Origin: Phlyctochytrium arcticum
Taxonomy: Eukaryota > Chytridiomycota > Chytridiomycetes > Chytridiales > Chytridiaceae
Length of the DNA stretch: 64,000 nucleotides
Assembly: GCA_025602905.1 (NCBI GenBank)
Contig: JAHLKI010000021.1
Location: forward strand, 62,001 to 126,000
Reading direction: 5' to 3'
Position 1 is the stretch's first letter, and each line of letters starts with the position of its first letter. Below are positions 35,591-47,682 of this stretch, one piece after another. The position numbers and the translations under genes were made by a program. A model generated the notes under the pieces. The model saw only the letters and a list, made by a program, of their open reading frames with translations. It was not told the origin of the DNA and did no database searches.

Positions 35591-36369
35591 TGATTTGACG
35601 CGGAGAATGCGAGAGGAGTTCTTAGAGGTTGTTGAAGTTGGCCGTCACTGCTGTCGCCCCAGCTTGCATTGTCGACAGCAAGGTGGGTCTCCAGCAGGTG
35701 TTCGGACCTGGCAGATGAGATCAAGATTAAGCAGGAAATTTGGGTTGGTGGAAAATGGCTCGTGAGAAGCTTTTCCCAGGAGATCCAAATTTGCAGGGGA
35801 AACTCCGGGGGGGCTTAGCACGTACGTTCACGTCACGTCCTTTTTATTAGATCCAAATTCAATCTGTGTCTTTGACAGCTGCTGGGACATTTTGTGCCAG
35901 GAATCGCTACTCACGAAGAACGGATGTCCAGCATTTAGATGAGCCAGAAGCACTAGCAAAGCACACAGATCCTGATGGGATTTGGGATGCACCTCCAAGA
36001 AAGTTTCAACGGAGGTAATGCTCCAGTTATGCTGGGTCGTTGACGGAGTGTGGAGCCATGGATCTGGCCGATATGGACGGGGGCCGCCAGTTGTGGACAA
36101 AACTGGCTTTCACATGAGGCACCGTAGCAGCACACAAGCTATTTTGTGCAATTAATTCCATTCATGTGGAATTGTGGTATGATATTTATTTTACATTGTG
36201 CTAAGACATTCACTGAATTGAAGATCTAACTATGATATCATATTAACATGGCTGAATTATGCATCAATGTGTGTGAGAGCAACGCCTTATGTGAGTCTGT
36301 GAACATATCCTTCGAGGTATGATAGCAATTTAGGGTAGTAAAGTTGTATAGGACTCGAGTACATGAGTG
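35591..36369. other. Intergenic, 0.78 kb
   Basis: Upstream region of the PP2A B'' gene and 3' region of the CHTOP-like gene. Short open frames on both strands have no recognisable domain. Confidence 0.55.
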
Positions 36370-37054
36370 TTACGATTCCATGGACCCATCATCTTGTGTC
36401 ATGTAGTCATCCAGCTCCATATCCAATTTACTTGATGCCGTCTTGGAATCCTTGGCCATAAACTGCTCCAATTCCGCATCTAAATCCGTCTTGGACGGAA
36501 CAACCGACCCGCCTCGACCACCCCGCTGCCCACCTCGCCCTCGACCAAACAAACCACCACGTCCCCCGACACCACCTCCTCCTCCTCGAAATGACCCTGC
36601 ATTCCCTCCTCCCCGCCCTCGACCCCGGAAACCTCCTTGGACCTGTCCATGTTGGGAAGTTTTGGCGACCCCGCCTCCCGTCACCCCCGGTGAAGTAGTC
36701 ACATTCGCACCCTGATGAGCACCTCGTACTCCCCCTCCTCGTCCCGTAACGGTAATGGACGCATTAGGTCCAGCGGCTCCCAATCGGTTACTATTAAATT
36801 TTGATCGTTGGAATGGTCTATGACTCCGTGCTTCTGCCAGTTGCCGAAATCTTCAAAAAACGAGATTTTTATGAGTTCCTGTTCTCGTAAGAGTCCCCGA
36901 ACATAGTTCCCCTTTACCTGTCTGATAACGACAATGGCTGTGATCCACCAGCGGCAGCGCCGACGCTGCTACCGTTTGCTACTACGACTCTTCGATGTGT
37001 TGGTTGCGGCGTACCATTCTGCGCGGCAGATCCTGCTCCGAAAAGGCCCGACAT
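36370..37054 (-). CDS. CHTOP/FoP-like mRNA-export protein with RGG tract
   Basis: Exons (minus) 37054-36918 and 36850-36370 give 205 aa; the intron starts GTAAAG and ends AAG. The start codon MSGLFGAG lies shortly after a likely 5'-UTR splice acceptor (TTTCAG at ~37073). Residues ~40-60 contain LSLSDRFRQLAEARS, like the LSLNERF element of animal CHTOP. The middle is an Arg/Gly-rich tract typical of RNA-binding, arginine-methylated proteins. The C-terminus carries two FoP-type repeats, LDAELEQFM and LDMELDDYM, which in CHTOP and ALYREF bind the TREX export machinery. There is no RRM, which separates it from Yra1/ALYREF. Nuclear role in mRNA export inferred. Confidence 0.8.
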
Positions 37055-37864
37055 ATCCAAGTATGATGAATGCTACTGAAATAAGATAAAGGAGCACATA
37101 TCAGTTATTCATATCGTGTGTATGTGTACATTGCAACGCCTGCCAATAGTCGTTCATTGCCCTTCTACTCAAGTTTTCCGAAAAAGACTGGGTGCCAACA
37201 AAGCCGACCATTGCCCCTCCATAAATCCTCCCAAAATCGCCGTACGGCATCAACAGAGTACCAATCAAGCTCTTAACCAAATATATGCAGCCAACTGCAC
37301 CGAGATCAAAAACATACCTTTTGGCGTCAAAGTGACCTAGATCGTGTTTCTTTCTCAGGTCGAGTAGTGTGATCCAACAGAATATAGACCGCGGTATTTG
37401 TTGGTTGTTTTTTTGGTTCTATGGTTTGGTTGAGCTTTGATGTCTTTCTGGGCAAATTGTTTGTGGGAGTGCTTTGAGGATTCAACGGAAAATTACTGCG
37501 TTTGCTTGCTGGTTTGCTTGCAGGTTTGCTTGCTTGACATGCTTGACTCAAGTTCATTTCCCCCGAAAAGGATACATTACCCATCGTCAAAAGTATTTTC
37601 CCACGGACCCACGCTGATGGGAGGAGGTTCACATTGTAAGTAATGTTGCGCATACTCAGAAATTGTCTTCACAGCATATTCTTAGCCAGCCTGCACCCAT
37701 CAACTCGACAGGATTGCTCACAGTCAAAAAGTTCAAACTAAAGCAGTCGACCCATTGAAACATGCCGCTTCCAAGAAGAGTTGGAGTGTTTGTAAAACGA
37801 AAGTCTGATGGTATTAAAATAAGCTAAATTACAAAGTGACAGATGACGAGAATATATATAGTCT
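37055..37864. other. Intergenic with likely 5'-UTR intron end
   Basis: Contains the upstream region and probable 5'-UTR intron of the CHTOP-like gene (-) and the 3' region of the hydrolase gene (-). A run of repeated TTTGCTTGC words occurs at ~37500-37550. No coding gene seen. Confidence 0.5.
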
Positions 37865-39309
37865 TTACATTCTAGGCACTCCCAAACCAGCTGTCCCTCG
37901 CCCAGCGCCCTCCCCACCCTGCTGAACCGTTTTATATGCCTCTAACAACGACCCATCCGCCTTCTCCACCGTGTCAGGGACACTCGTCACCCCCTCCCCA
38001 CTGGACCCCCGTCCCATGACAAAGTTATCCCAGAACGCAAACACATGCTGAAAATATCCTTTTTGCATGCACGTCTCGTTGTGCGTGCCGGACGGGAAAA
38101 CAATAAATTGGACGTTTTTCTCGGTGGTCGGCAGGCTGGTTTCGGAAGATGGAGGGGGCACACCGCGAGCTGTGCGGGCGGCAATACACAAACGGGCCAT
38201 TTGGGGTGCCGGGATAAGTTCGTCTTTGCCGCCAGAGAGGAGGAGGATGGGGAGTTCTTTGATGGTTTTAATGGTCTGTTCCGTGTTCCATTTGTCGCTG
38301 CAGAGGAACGTGAAATGTCGGATGTAGGGGAGGACGTGGGGGATCAGTTTTGGCTGTAAATGTCAGAAGTTATTAGACTGGGGTGGAAAATCTGGGAAAA
38401 GGTCAGACTTACGAGGGACAGAAACGTATTTTCGACCATGACGGCTGTCACACTGTTTTGGTTACGAGCTGCAAGGTCGATGGCAACTGCTCCACCGAGG
38501 GACTGGCCGTACACGACAATCTTTGATTTAGCAAGCCGCGGATCGGCTTTGACCCAGTCCAGTACCGCCTGGGGTAAATAAACGGTATAAGTATTTGTTG
38601 AAGAATAAAGAAAACTGTCACGCACCTGCGCATCAATTCGGATTCCAGGTTCAGAAGGGGATCCACCACTCTTTCCGTACCTGCAAGGATCGGTCAGTTG
38701 ATCGAGAATGACGCGTAGAATGCAGAAGGAGGAAATCATACCCGCGATACGAAAACATGACAACATTGCATTTACATGAGCGGTAGAAGATCCGTGCAAT
38801 CGGGAGCCTGTCACCCTATGACAAAAGCGTCAATCACAACGAAACCCAAAAACCTCCTTCTTTCTTCCAAACGTACCATATTGCCTGCATTCGCATGACA
38901 ATAAATCAACGTCGTGCCAGCCAACGGCCGTTCATCCTCTTTCTCCACTTCACCCCCAACACGCCGGCGCATCCCCTCTTCTTGCTCTCCCTCCTCGAGC
39001 CGCCGCCGAATCAAATAGGCGGTAATAACCACACCATCCGGAGTCGTAATCTGGATATCCTCGTAATCATGCATGTCAAACATAGCCGGCGTGGCCACCT
39101 TTTCGCGCGAGCCTGGTGGAAAGTTTGCGGGATCTGGTGTGAGAGGGAATTAGTCTTTGGAGTAGAAACGGATGCAACAGTGGTTTTTTGAATTTACATA
39201 TGAGGGAGTTTTGGTAGGTATAGAGCATGAGGAGACCGCCCGTCAACATGGTGAACCCCAGGTAGGCTGAAGCTCTCAACATCCATTTTGCAAAATCTAT
39301 CACGGACAT
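37865..39309 (-). CDS. Membrane-anchored alpha/beta hydrolase, ABHD13/Bem46 family
   Basis: Exons (minus) 39309-39198, 39133-38877, 38815-38742, 38680-38626, 38568-38413, 38353-37865; phases agree and give 380 aa. An N-terminal hydrophobic anchor (residues ~12-32, ASAYLGFTMLTGGLLMLY) is followed by the hydrolase fold: CHANAGNMGDRLP (oxyanion region), SYRGYGKS, nucleophile elbow GQSLGG, acid GGKDELIP and catalytic His in PSGTHNETC. Ser, Asp and His are all present. Bem46/ABHD13 proteins are ER or plasma-membrane depalmitoylase-like hydrolases linked to polarity in fungi. Length fits the family. The C-terminus has a Ser/Gly-rich extension after the last helix. Substrate unknown. Confidence 0.92.
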
Positions 39310-39984
39310 CGTACAGTTCTACTTGACGATTGCAAGTTGGTGAAGGCTGTGGAGATCAAAAAGCGCCGTCCCGAGTCGTTAGATTGAGGTGTAAGTGTCG
39401 TGGCTGCTAATAATCTTGCTTCTTGTCCGGTTTATCGAAACCCAACGTGAAGTTTGCCAAAGTTCCTCTTGTCGTGAAATGCCGTCAAAACTCGCTTCTT
39501 GATATCGCCAGTGGCATGTCTCGTGCTACATGACTGTGCCGCTCTTGTTGATCTTGACCGTTCTGCATTTTGACATGCCCCGCCGAGCAAAACAACAACT
39601 TGACAGGGGTAACGCTATCCACAATACGTTCCCTAACATATCATCTAAACATCATCGGGGTCCTCAGAAGTCAAGGTCTTTAGCACATCAAGCGTCACCA
39701 ACCTGTTGGTCGACGTATCTCATATCTTATCTATAGGAAGAAACCACAAGAAAACTGTCCTTACCCTGAACGCTCCCAGCATATTTTCCCGCAGTAAATC
39801 GTACTGCTTTCTGAAATACGCGGAATTCGGAAGTTTTTTTTCCCCTCAAACGGTGGAAAGTCTGATTGATATCTGCGATACTTCGATGTTTTTCTTATTG
39901 ATGTCCCCAAAGTTATCTTGGTGTGAATGTACGCAAATGTCCTCTTTTCTCTAGCATAGTGTCAATGCTCATACTCTTCGACAT
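39310..39984. other. Non-coding region before the minisatellite block
   Basis: Promoter side of the hydrolase gene, then DNA without a supportable gene. Composition shifts to AT-richer sequence than the genic part to the left. Confidence 0.5.
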
Positions 39985-40620
39985 TTGAATGTTCTCTCTT
40001 CAGCATCTTTTCGGGGCTCAAAGTCCTCCTGCCCGCATACATGTTCTCTCTTCGATGTTCTTAACCTGCTGTTGCCCGAGTACTTCAACGTTCTTTCTTC
40101 AAGTTTTTGACCTGCTGTTGCCCGTGTATTCGAGTATTCTTTCTTCAATGTCCTTGACCTGCCACTGCCCGCGTACTCCAGTGTTCATTCTTCAATGTCT
40201 TTGACCTGCTGTTGCCCACATTCATTCTTCAATATTCTTGACTTGATGTTGCCCGCGTACTCAAAGGTTCTTTTTTTAATGTCCTTGACCTGCTGTTGCC
40301 CGCGTACTCAAGTGTCCTTTCTACAATGTCCTATTACCCATGTACTCGTGTGTTCGTACTTCAGTATCCTTGACTTGCTGTTGCCTGCGTAATCGAATGT
40401 TATTCTTCAATGTGCTTGATCTGCTGTTGCCCGTGTACTCCAATTTTCTTAATTCAAAGACCTTGACCTGCTGTCGCCCGCGTACTTGAATTTTCTCTCT
40501 TCATTGTTCTTGACCTGCACTTGCCCGCGTACTCTAATGCTCTTTCTTCAATTTCTTTGATCTGACATACTTGAATGTTCTTCCTTCCATGTCCTTGATC
40601 CGCTGCTGCCCGCGTACTTG
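39985..40620. repeat. Minisatellite array 1, ~47-bp unit, about 13 units
   Basis: A unit of about 47 bp carries the core TTGACCTGCTGTTGCCCGCG followed by TACTCGAATGTTCTTTCTTC and AATGTCC. Thirteen cores can be counted between ~40060 and 40600; several units are shortened or diverged. The period is not a multiple of three, so open frames here (Cys/Pro/Leu-rich on +, basic on -) are unlikely to be coding. Confidence 0.88.
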
Positions 40621-40906
40621 TAATAGATATCCGGCGAGACGCGGTTGGATTCGAGCTAAATCCTGCGAGTTGGAGCCCTAGCACGAGAGCGCAGTGAACA
40701 ATCCTTCGAGACCGAAGGTCGAGTTGGATTGACAGCGCTCGAGAGCGTTAAAGGGCGGAAACGAGCAGGATAGCGAGAATAAAAGAGTCGAGACAGGATA
40801 GCTGACAAATTTCTCAAGTAGCAAAACATTGGCCAAAAAACTTGTATTATTTTACATTCAAAAATGTCGATTTTGGCCACTGGCCTTGCTGAAATGACTG
40901 CGCGTG

Positions 40907-40977
40907 GTATTTCACTGTGAAATCCTACGGGCGTGGACGGTGAAATCCTACGCCCGTGGGATTTCACAGTGAAATAC
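40907..40977. repeat. Inverted repeat, 30-bp arms, between the two minisatellite arrays
   Basis: The left arm 40907-40936 and right arm 40948-40977 are reverse complements with two mismatches and an 11-bp spacer. Each arm also contains the small palindrome TTTCACTGTGAAA or a relative. A further GGGATTTCAC follows at ~40993. It could be a hairpin, a MITE-like relic or a protein-binding palindrome. Confidence 0.75.
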
Positions 40978-41089
40978 AACTCCTCTGCGGTGGGATTTCA
41001 CTTGGGTGCACAAGAAACGCGCTTTTGGAGTGGATTCGCTTGATATCCACCTGGATTTTATTAGTGCCATTTTTGCTACTGAGGGATTT

Positions 41090-41725
41090 GAATGTTCTTT
41101 CTTCAATATCCTTGACCTGCTGCTGCCCGCGTACTTGAATGTTCTTTCTTCCGTACTCGAATGTTCTTTCTTCAATGTCCTTGCCCTGCTGCTGCCTGCG
41201 TACTCCAATGTTTTTTCTTCAATATTCTTGACCTGTTGTTGCCCGCGTACTTGAATGTTCTCTCTTCAATGTTCTTGACCTGCACTTGCCCGCGTGCTCG
41301 AATGTTCTTTCTTCAATGTGGTCGACCTGCAGTTGCCCGCATACTCGAATGACCTCTATTCAATGTCCTTGACCTGCCATTGCCCGCGTACACCAATGTT
41401 CTTTCTTCAATGTCGTTGACCTGCTGCTGCCCGTATACACGAATGTTCTTTCTTCGATACCCTCAACCTATTATTGCCCGCGTAGTAGAATGTTTTTCGT
41501 TAATGTCCTCGACCTACTGTTGCTGGCGTACTTGAATGTTCGTTTTTCAACGTCTTTGACCTATTTTTGCCCGCGCACTTGAATGTTCTTTCTTCCCTGT
41601 CCTTGACCTGTTGTCGCCCGCGTCCTCAAGTGTTCTTTCTTCAATGTGCTTGACCTGCTGTTGCTCGCATACTTGCACGTTCTTCCTTCAATATCCTTGA
41701 TCTGATGTTGCCCACGTACTTGCTC
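41090..41725. repeat. Minisatellite array 2, same ~47-bp unit, about 13 units
   Basis: Same unit and orientation as array 1. Cores start near 41105, 41180, 41228, 41274, 41321, 41370, 41416, 41464, 41511, 41558, 41604, 41650 and 41697, giving a 46-48 bp spacing apart from the first. Unit-to-unit divergence is moderate, as in an old array. Confidence 0.88.
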
Positions 41726-44309
41726 TTGCCCATGTATTCGAGTGTTCTTTCTACAAACGGCGTGCACGATGCTCCACGAGTGGTCCTCCGCAAGATTCGA
41801 ATGTTCTTCCTTCATAATGTCCGTGGTCTCCCAAAGACCCAATTCTCGAAAGTCATATTGATGTCCGCAACACCCGAATTGTTTTCCCTCGTATCCCCGA
41901 TGTACCAAGTCAAACGTAGCTAATATAACGGATAGTGTCAGTATCCGAAGAGATGTAATTGCACAACTTAGCTTGTTCCGCATGTCTCGATAACCATTGG
42001 AACCCGAATTCGCGTGGAAGATAGGATAGTGATCGAGCCTAGCTCTCGGAGGGACCATGGAACGTGAGCGTGTGGGGAGATGGCGCTGGACGAGGCATTG
42101 CTACTTTGGTTGAGGTTGGCGGTAGAGTAACGCACGTCGTTGCGAGTTGCAGCCGTTGGTTGCGTGGGAAACATTTAGTGGTTCTAGTTGAAATGATGCT
42201 GGCATCATAATGGTACATGGAGGCGTGGGTGTTCTAGGAGTTCAGAAGCTCAAGGAAGCCTTGGTGTCGTCAAGGTGTATGGAGGCGCGCGTGCTCTCGG
42301 AGTCAAGGAAGCGTTGTTGTCGTTTGAAATGAGGTATATTGTGGGGTGAGTATTTCCCACATGTCGTTGATATCAATCGAGGCTCGGAAATTCGCATGGT
42401 TGCGGGATGTAAAAGCTGGTTCTGAAATGGGAGGTGGAGGCATCCTGTAGGGCAGCAAACGTCAGAATACTAAGTAGACGTTTAATTTTGTGCTCATACC
42501 TACTTGCAAAGAACGTCCCAATGCTTCCGCTTTTGACTGAAAGCAGTCAACCAAATTTCCCTATCCTCGAGTCCCGCCCGCGAATCGATCTGTAGTATAC
42601 AGACTTATTGAGGAAATATTGACACAAGGGCAAACTTGGTGAAAATTACCGACCTTGAAAAGGAGAAAGAGTATTGAGTATGCTGTGGATGAGATGGGTT
42701 CTTGAGCGCAAGTTGTGGGATCGTTTCGCATAGGAACAAGGCGGACGAGAAATATATGGCACGAAGGGGGGAGCGGGGACGAGGGCTTTATATAGATGCA
42801 ACTTGGCTCGCCCAGCGGAGATACTTTCAGGATACCCCCGTCGACCCGCCCTCAAAAATGTGTCGTAATCTCCGCACGCGTCGCGTCAACATAGCGCTTC
42901 TAGATGCAACGCGTCGGTCGCTGCAGAATGTCCAAGGTCGCCATATTTCCGTTATATTCGCAGAAGGAGTGGTCGTCGTGCGGTTCTGCTAGCACGCGGG
43001 AGCATGAACTGATTGTCCTACTTCCCCAGGCTGAAGAGCATTGTAAATGCGGACTTGGTCTACGCGGCTGAATTTCTTGTAAAGGAAAAGTCGTGAAAAG
43101 GCGGGCTTCTGTTTTGCGCAGGCGGCATCGGTGATGGAGTAAGCCGGGAGGACGCGGCCAAACGCGAAGCACAGGGAGCGGTGGTTTTGGCCGAGTTTGC
43201 TTTATGTTGAATGAGCAGTAGAGCACGGTCGTAAGGATTATCTCGTACCCTGCTGGGTCTGGATCAAAGAGGAGAGGTGTTGGTGGGGCATTGATCGGCG
43301 GCGAGCTGTACTGGTGATCTGGGCCCGGCAGTGATGGATACCAAAGTGGCCTCGCAAGCATCTTTCTCGGTTCTTGGAATTACCATGGACAGTGACACGA
43401 GTCTCCGGCAAAGAACTAACCCGAGAAGGAGATGAGTGGTACCTGTCAAAGTGCGCCAGTATCGCCGATATTGACGGTGGAGGTGTGAACGACAAGAAGC
43501 GTATCGCTACTGGTTCCCGTATTGGAAGTGATTGTCAAGCTGGAAGACGGAAGTAGTGGGAAAGTTCAGCTCGGCTTAAACTAGACCATGGGCTTGCACT
43601 TACAGGTGAGCAGAAGACTTGGAACAAGCAACAAGTTCACGGTCGTCCAATGAATCTACTAGCGCCCACCCTTGCCACAGACGCGGGGACGCAAGAACCG
43701 AGTAGATAACCCTGATCGTCAACGTAATGGTTGGCGCGCGACATCAGAGGTATATTCCTACTCATTTCACGCTTCATACTGTTTACAGCTCAAGCAAGTC
43801 CGTCTGGGGGCATACAAAGGATAAAAAGGTCTTCGAGCATTTGACTGACAGGCCCCCACCCGTCAAAATGTTTGGGTAAACTACCCTGATTGTGGTCTGG
43901 TACATTTTCCGGCAGAGAAGGGAAATAGTTTGGAAGAAGGCAGCTGCGTACGATTCAGACTTGGCAGCAGCAACAGAAATTACAATTGTTGGTTTAAGAA
44001 AATAGAGATACCGGAGATGTATTATGTAGAGACAAAGGAAAATTATCATTCTGATACAGTGTCGCGGCCAATATAAAAATTGAGCGTGAATAATTGGGAT
44101 AACTGTTGCGTATAGTGATCGCGACCGGCGAGAGAGAAAAGGGACGTAAAAGACCGTAAAAGGTTGCAAGCAGATCAAAGTTATCCATAGACTTGAAAGC
44201 GTCCCCTTTTGCAATCTCATCCTCAACCGGCTCCAACAGCAAAAGTCGCAAATCAAAAAACTTTGCTCTGCCGAAGCGGCCGTACGCTCCGGCGTCTCCA
44301 CGTCCGATT
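41726..44309. other. Gene-poor decayed DNA
   Basis: No gene can be supported. Open frames at 42900-43361 (-) and 43783-44349 (-) have no recognisable family and read like random translation. The start resembles decayed minisatellite flank. Holds the short duplication listed separately. Confidence 0.45.
42211..42322. repeat. Short tandem duplication, ~55-60 bp unit
   Basis: Segments ~42211-42270 and ~42273-42322 share ATGGAGGCG, TGTTCT/TGCTCT, GGAGT, TCAAGGAAGC and TTGTCGT-like words in the same order. The second lacks about 8 bp. Confidence 0.6.
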
Positions 44310-44580
44310 CAATTAAACGGCCACTCGGTCCAGTGGAAGTGCGTGACAAGAGAGAAGAGAGGGGGTTGTGGGGCTCGTAACCCAGATCAGGGTACAGCGA
44401 GTGACCTCGTGTATGGAGTCGTTGAAGACAAGTTCAGCGATGGGTAGGAAGCGGTCCCAGTCGTGAGGGTGCTTGTTGGTGAAGGGCACGTAGGACTTGA
44501 ACAATGGAGGCCTTATCCCGCTTGACCTGCCCATCGGCTTGGGCGTGGTAGCTAGTCGTCATCCCGGATACCATGTGTGA
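44310..44580 (-). pseudogene. Ty3/gypsy integrase remnant (C-terminal core), frameshifted
   Basis: The minus strand reads SYHAQADGQVKRDKA in one frame (compare the gypsy S-HPQTDGQTER motif). It shifts frame to FTNKHPHDWDRFLPIAELVF and NDSIHEVTRC (compare W--LP-AE-A-N---H-STG--P). Upstream and downstream parts are not recognisable and no LTRs are visible. A dead fragment. Confidence 0.75.
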
Positions 44581-46778
44581 ACCGCTTCAAAAACTTGTTC
44601 CTCCTTGATACTCAACGTCGGAAGGAATACAGCCAATTCATGCGCGATGAGGCTGTCTAAGTGATGCCCCTCGGCCCGGAAGTACGAATGTAAATTTCGA
44701 CACGATACCCATCACTGTTTTCCGCCAAGCAGCGTAACGATGGAAGATATCACAAACATTCTTGTTACTGAAACCAGGTGGTTGTATGTCAGGTCTCCTT
44801 TCCATGCACAAGGCGTCCATAACAGAGATCACGAACAGGTTGACTGTAGTTGTGAGATTCGTAAAATGCTGACCCCCGGAGGAGATGCAGACATGGGCCA
44901 CCTGGTCCCACAAAGCAAAAGGTGCAACGTCACGTCCTGCAGGCACTTTTGGGGCCTGTGCGAGGTACTCGTCGTTGTTATCAAAGGTGGAGAGAATTTC
45001 TTGCCGGGCAGCAGAGTTGCAGTTTCGAATGGCACGGGCGGACAGCGCGTGCCCTTTTGCCAAACAATAAGAGGGCGGGCCCCACCCGGGAAGATCGAGC
45101 AAATCTCCTGTTTCCCAGACAAGTCGGTGATCATTTCTATTCATGCGGCGGAAACCAACAAGCCATTGGTTCGGAGGCTCTTCAACCCCGGAAGCAGCCT
45201 CCAAAGCTTCTCTTCGCATACTGTTTCTAAGAAACGTATATGGGCGAGGACAGTTTCTCAAACTTGACTTGGTCTTTGAACGTGTATTTCATGACGACAA
45301 GTTTGACATTGGCTGTTTCCATTTCTACTCTCCTTCTTTCTTTCCTCGGGCCGTCGTCAATTGGCGTCTTACTGATTCAGAAGACCCTTCCGGGTATCGA
45401 GCATGATGTTCTTCATGCTTGCTGAGAATGGCCTTTGACGTCTCGCAGGTCGCGACTATGCTGCTCATTGTATCCCAAAGGGTGCCCATGTGTGTATGTT
45501 CGCAGGACACCGAAGACTGGAGCTTTGCCAATTGGGAAATGCTTACCGGAACCACCATCATGATGGCCTGCGCGCCCGCGCCGTTTCATCAATAGTCTTT
45601 GCGTCCATGTTGTTGTGAAGAAATGCGCCGCCACGCCTTTCACGTATCCGTTTCACGTATTGACCGCTGTCGAAATTGGAATTCTCCCCTCGTTCATTGA
45701 ACCGGGATGACACTTGAAATTTTGGGCCTGTACGTATTTGTGAGTTCTGGGACCATGTGGCGGTATAAAACAGATTCTTTTGGATCAGATTTTTTAAGAA
45801 ACGGGGGGGCTGAAGGGACCGGTTCGGTCTTGGAGGTCTTGGAGGTACCTCGATCGCATTGCATCATGTACTCTTTCCGTCTTTCGAAGTGGGCACGGAC
45901 AAACGGAGCAGACCCATTAGCGTAAACTCTTCCAGAAAAGCTCTTAGTGGCATTTCCCGAATAGTGCAACGCGGTTTCCTGTATACTTCGTCGTACCAGA
46001 CTTTCCGCTCACTGCAGGGGAATTCTGTGCATTCACAGAACTTGCTCTCCTGGCGAAATCTTGAGTTGATTTCCTCTTATTTTATCGGGAGCAGTTTTTA
46101 GTTTCGTTGAATATGCGTTGCTGTATATACAAGTTTGGGGGATGGGAAACGGAGCGTTGCCATCTTCAGGCTTTTATCGCGATTGCACAGAATTGCAAAA
46201 CATCTTGGTACATATATGGGGCGAGAGCGTTCCGTGGGTTTATGCTGATGACATCCAGGAATCAACGCAGGGCATATGCGTTTTGGGAGGTGTCCACAGT
46301 CGGTCTTTGGCCCTTGTGCGGATGGCGTCAAGTCATGATAATGTGCGATAGAGCCTTTTGGATGCCCCGAGGTTTGCCGCTTGGCATGAGCTGACGATGA
46401 TCCTGCAAAATACCAAAAAATGAGGCTTATGGGAGGTTTGAATCAAGCGAGTACTCTTACCATTTCATGTTGGTTATCAAAGGGATCAAATCATGAAGCT
46501 GAGATCTCGACTTGTAACGTTCTTGACGCGCCCCCCCTCATCCCCCCAGGCGTAATTACAATGACGATCTTTGACAAGGCATCGGGGAATATAGTCTCGA
46601 TGCCCTCTACCCCAGTAGTGAGATAGTACTCGCGATCTAAGATCTTCAGAACTCGTCCTCGCGTTTGGTCAATCTGCGCGTTGCCAAGTCAACAACACCC
46701 TCGAACCAACCCCATCTCATGGTTGCTGGTTGTCGAACGTTTCCGCCCATTGTCAGAAATCCACCATAAACGACCAAT
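44581..46778. other. Gene-poor decayed DNA with an unassigned open frame
   Basis: A 207-codon open frame (minus, 44638-45261) lies directly upstream of the gypsy integrase remnant in the same orientation. I do not recognise it. It could be further decayed element sequence. Other open frames are short and overlapping. No confident gene. Confidence 0.4.
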
Positions 46779-47682
46779 ATGATACCACGACAGTTACCCG
46801 GACTTGCTAGACTGGTCGGAACGAGGTTAATGGGAGGAGGTCAACAATGGGCTGGTCAGTACATATTTGAGAGAGAGAGATTTGAAGGATTTAGGAATTG
46901 AAATGGCAGGGATTTTGTAGGAGGTCGGTGTTTATTGTGGACCAAGAGTGCTGATTTGGCTATTGCGAGTGAGGGGGCATCTCCCTTCGCACCACCACCA
47001 CCACCACCACAACAAACAACCGGATCAAAACCATCATCATCATCATCACAACAACGAGACGCTACCAAAAAGCCATGGGTGCAGCGAGGTGAATTCAATC
47101 GAAACGGACCCGGGCTGATGAAACGCATCCTTCACATCCGTCGAGTCGCCCGCGTCAATTCGGGTGGAAAAGTGCGGTCTGTCGCAGCATTAGTCGTCGT
47201 CGGGGACGGGAACGGATCGGCCGGGTACGGTGAAGGTCGGGCCACTGATGTCTCGGGCGCCGTAGCGAAAGCGACCAAAGTTGCTGAAAAGAATATGACG
47301 TACTTCCATCGGTTTAATAAACGGACTATATTCTCGGATGTGGATTTTAGGTGGCATTCTGTGCATTTGAAGATGAGGAGTGCGCCGCCTGGTAAACCTA
47401 TCTAACTTTCACATATCCCCACGCATTTTGCTAAACTGAATGTTTATAGGTTACGGAGTCATTGCGAGTAACCATATTCACGAAATCTGCCGGTGTATTG
47501 GCATTTCTGACTTGGGCGCCAACCTGGTCGGATCCCGCAACCCCATGAATGTCATTAAAGCAACCTTTGAAGCCCTCAAACAACAACGTGAACCAGAAGA
47601 TATTGCATTGGCCAGAGGCAAAAAGGTCGTGGATGTCGAAATGACTTATTTCGGGCATTCCAAGGCCGGGCGGGGGGTCTAA
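46779..47682 (+). CDS. Mitochondrial small-subunit ribosomal protein uS5m
   Basis: Exons 46779-46858, 46910-47391, 47450-47682; phases agree and give 264 aa. The first exon encodes an Arg-rich, acid-free presequence (MIPRQLPGLARLVGTRLM), so the product is predicted to be imported into mitochondria. A Pro/Gln/Ser-rich linker follows, then the S5 fold: RVARVNSGGKVRS, VVVGDGNGSAGYGEG, KATKVAEKNM, GYGVIASNHI and GSRNPMNVIKATFEAL. These match bacterial-type S5, which lines the mRNA entry channel of the small subunit. The first intron is short (51 nt), and its CAG acceptor at 46909 was chosen because the nearby TAG at 46920 breaks the frame. Confidence 0.92.

Noticed and set aside
39985..41725. CRISPR-like array
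   Set aside because: Repeats are adjacent and diverged with no unique spacers, and the genome is eukaryotic.
39985..42058. Cys/Pro-rich (+) and basic (-) open frames in the minisatellite
   Set aside because: The ~47-bp period shifts frame every unit, and all frames are open by accident of composition; no stable protein repeat exists.
44638..45261. 207-codon minus-strand frame as a host gene
   Set aside because: No motif, in decayed DNA next to a gypsy remnant; listed only as unassigned.
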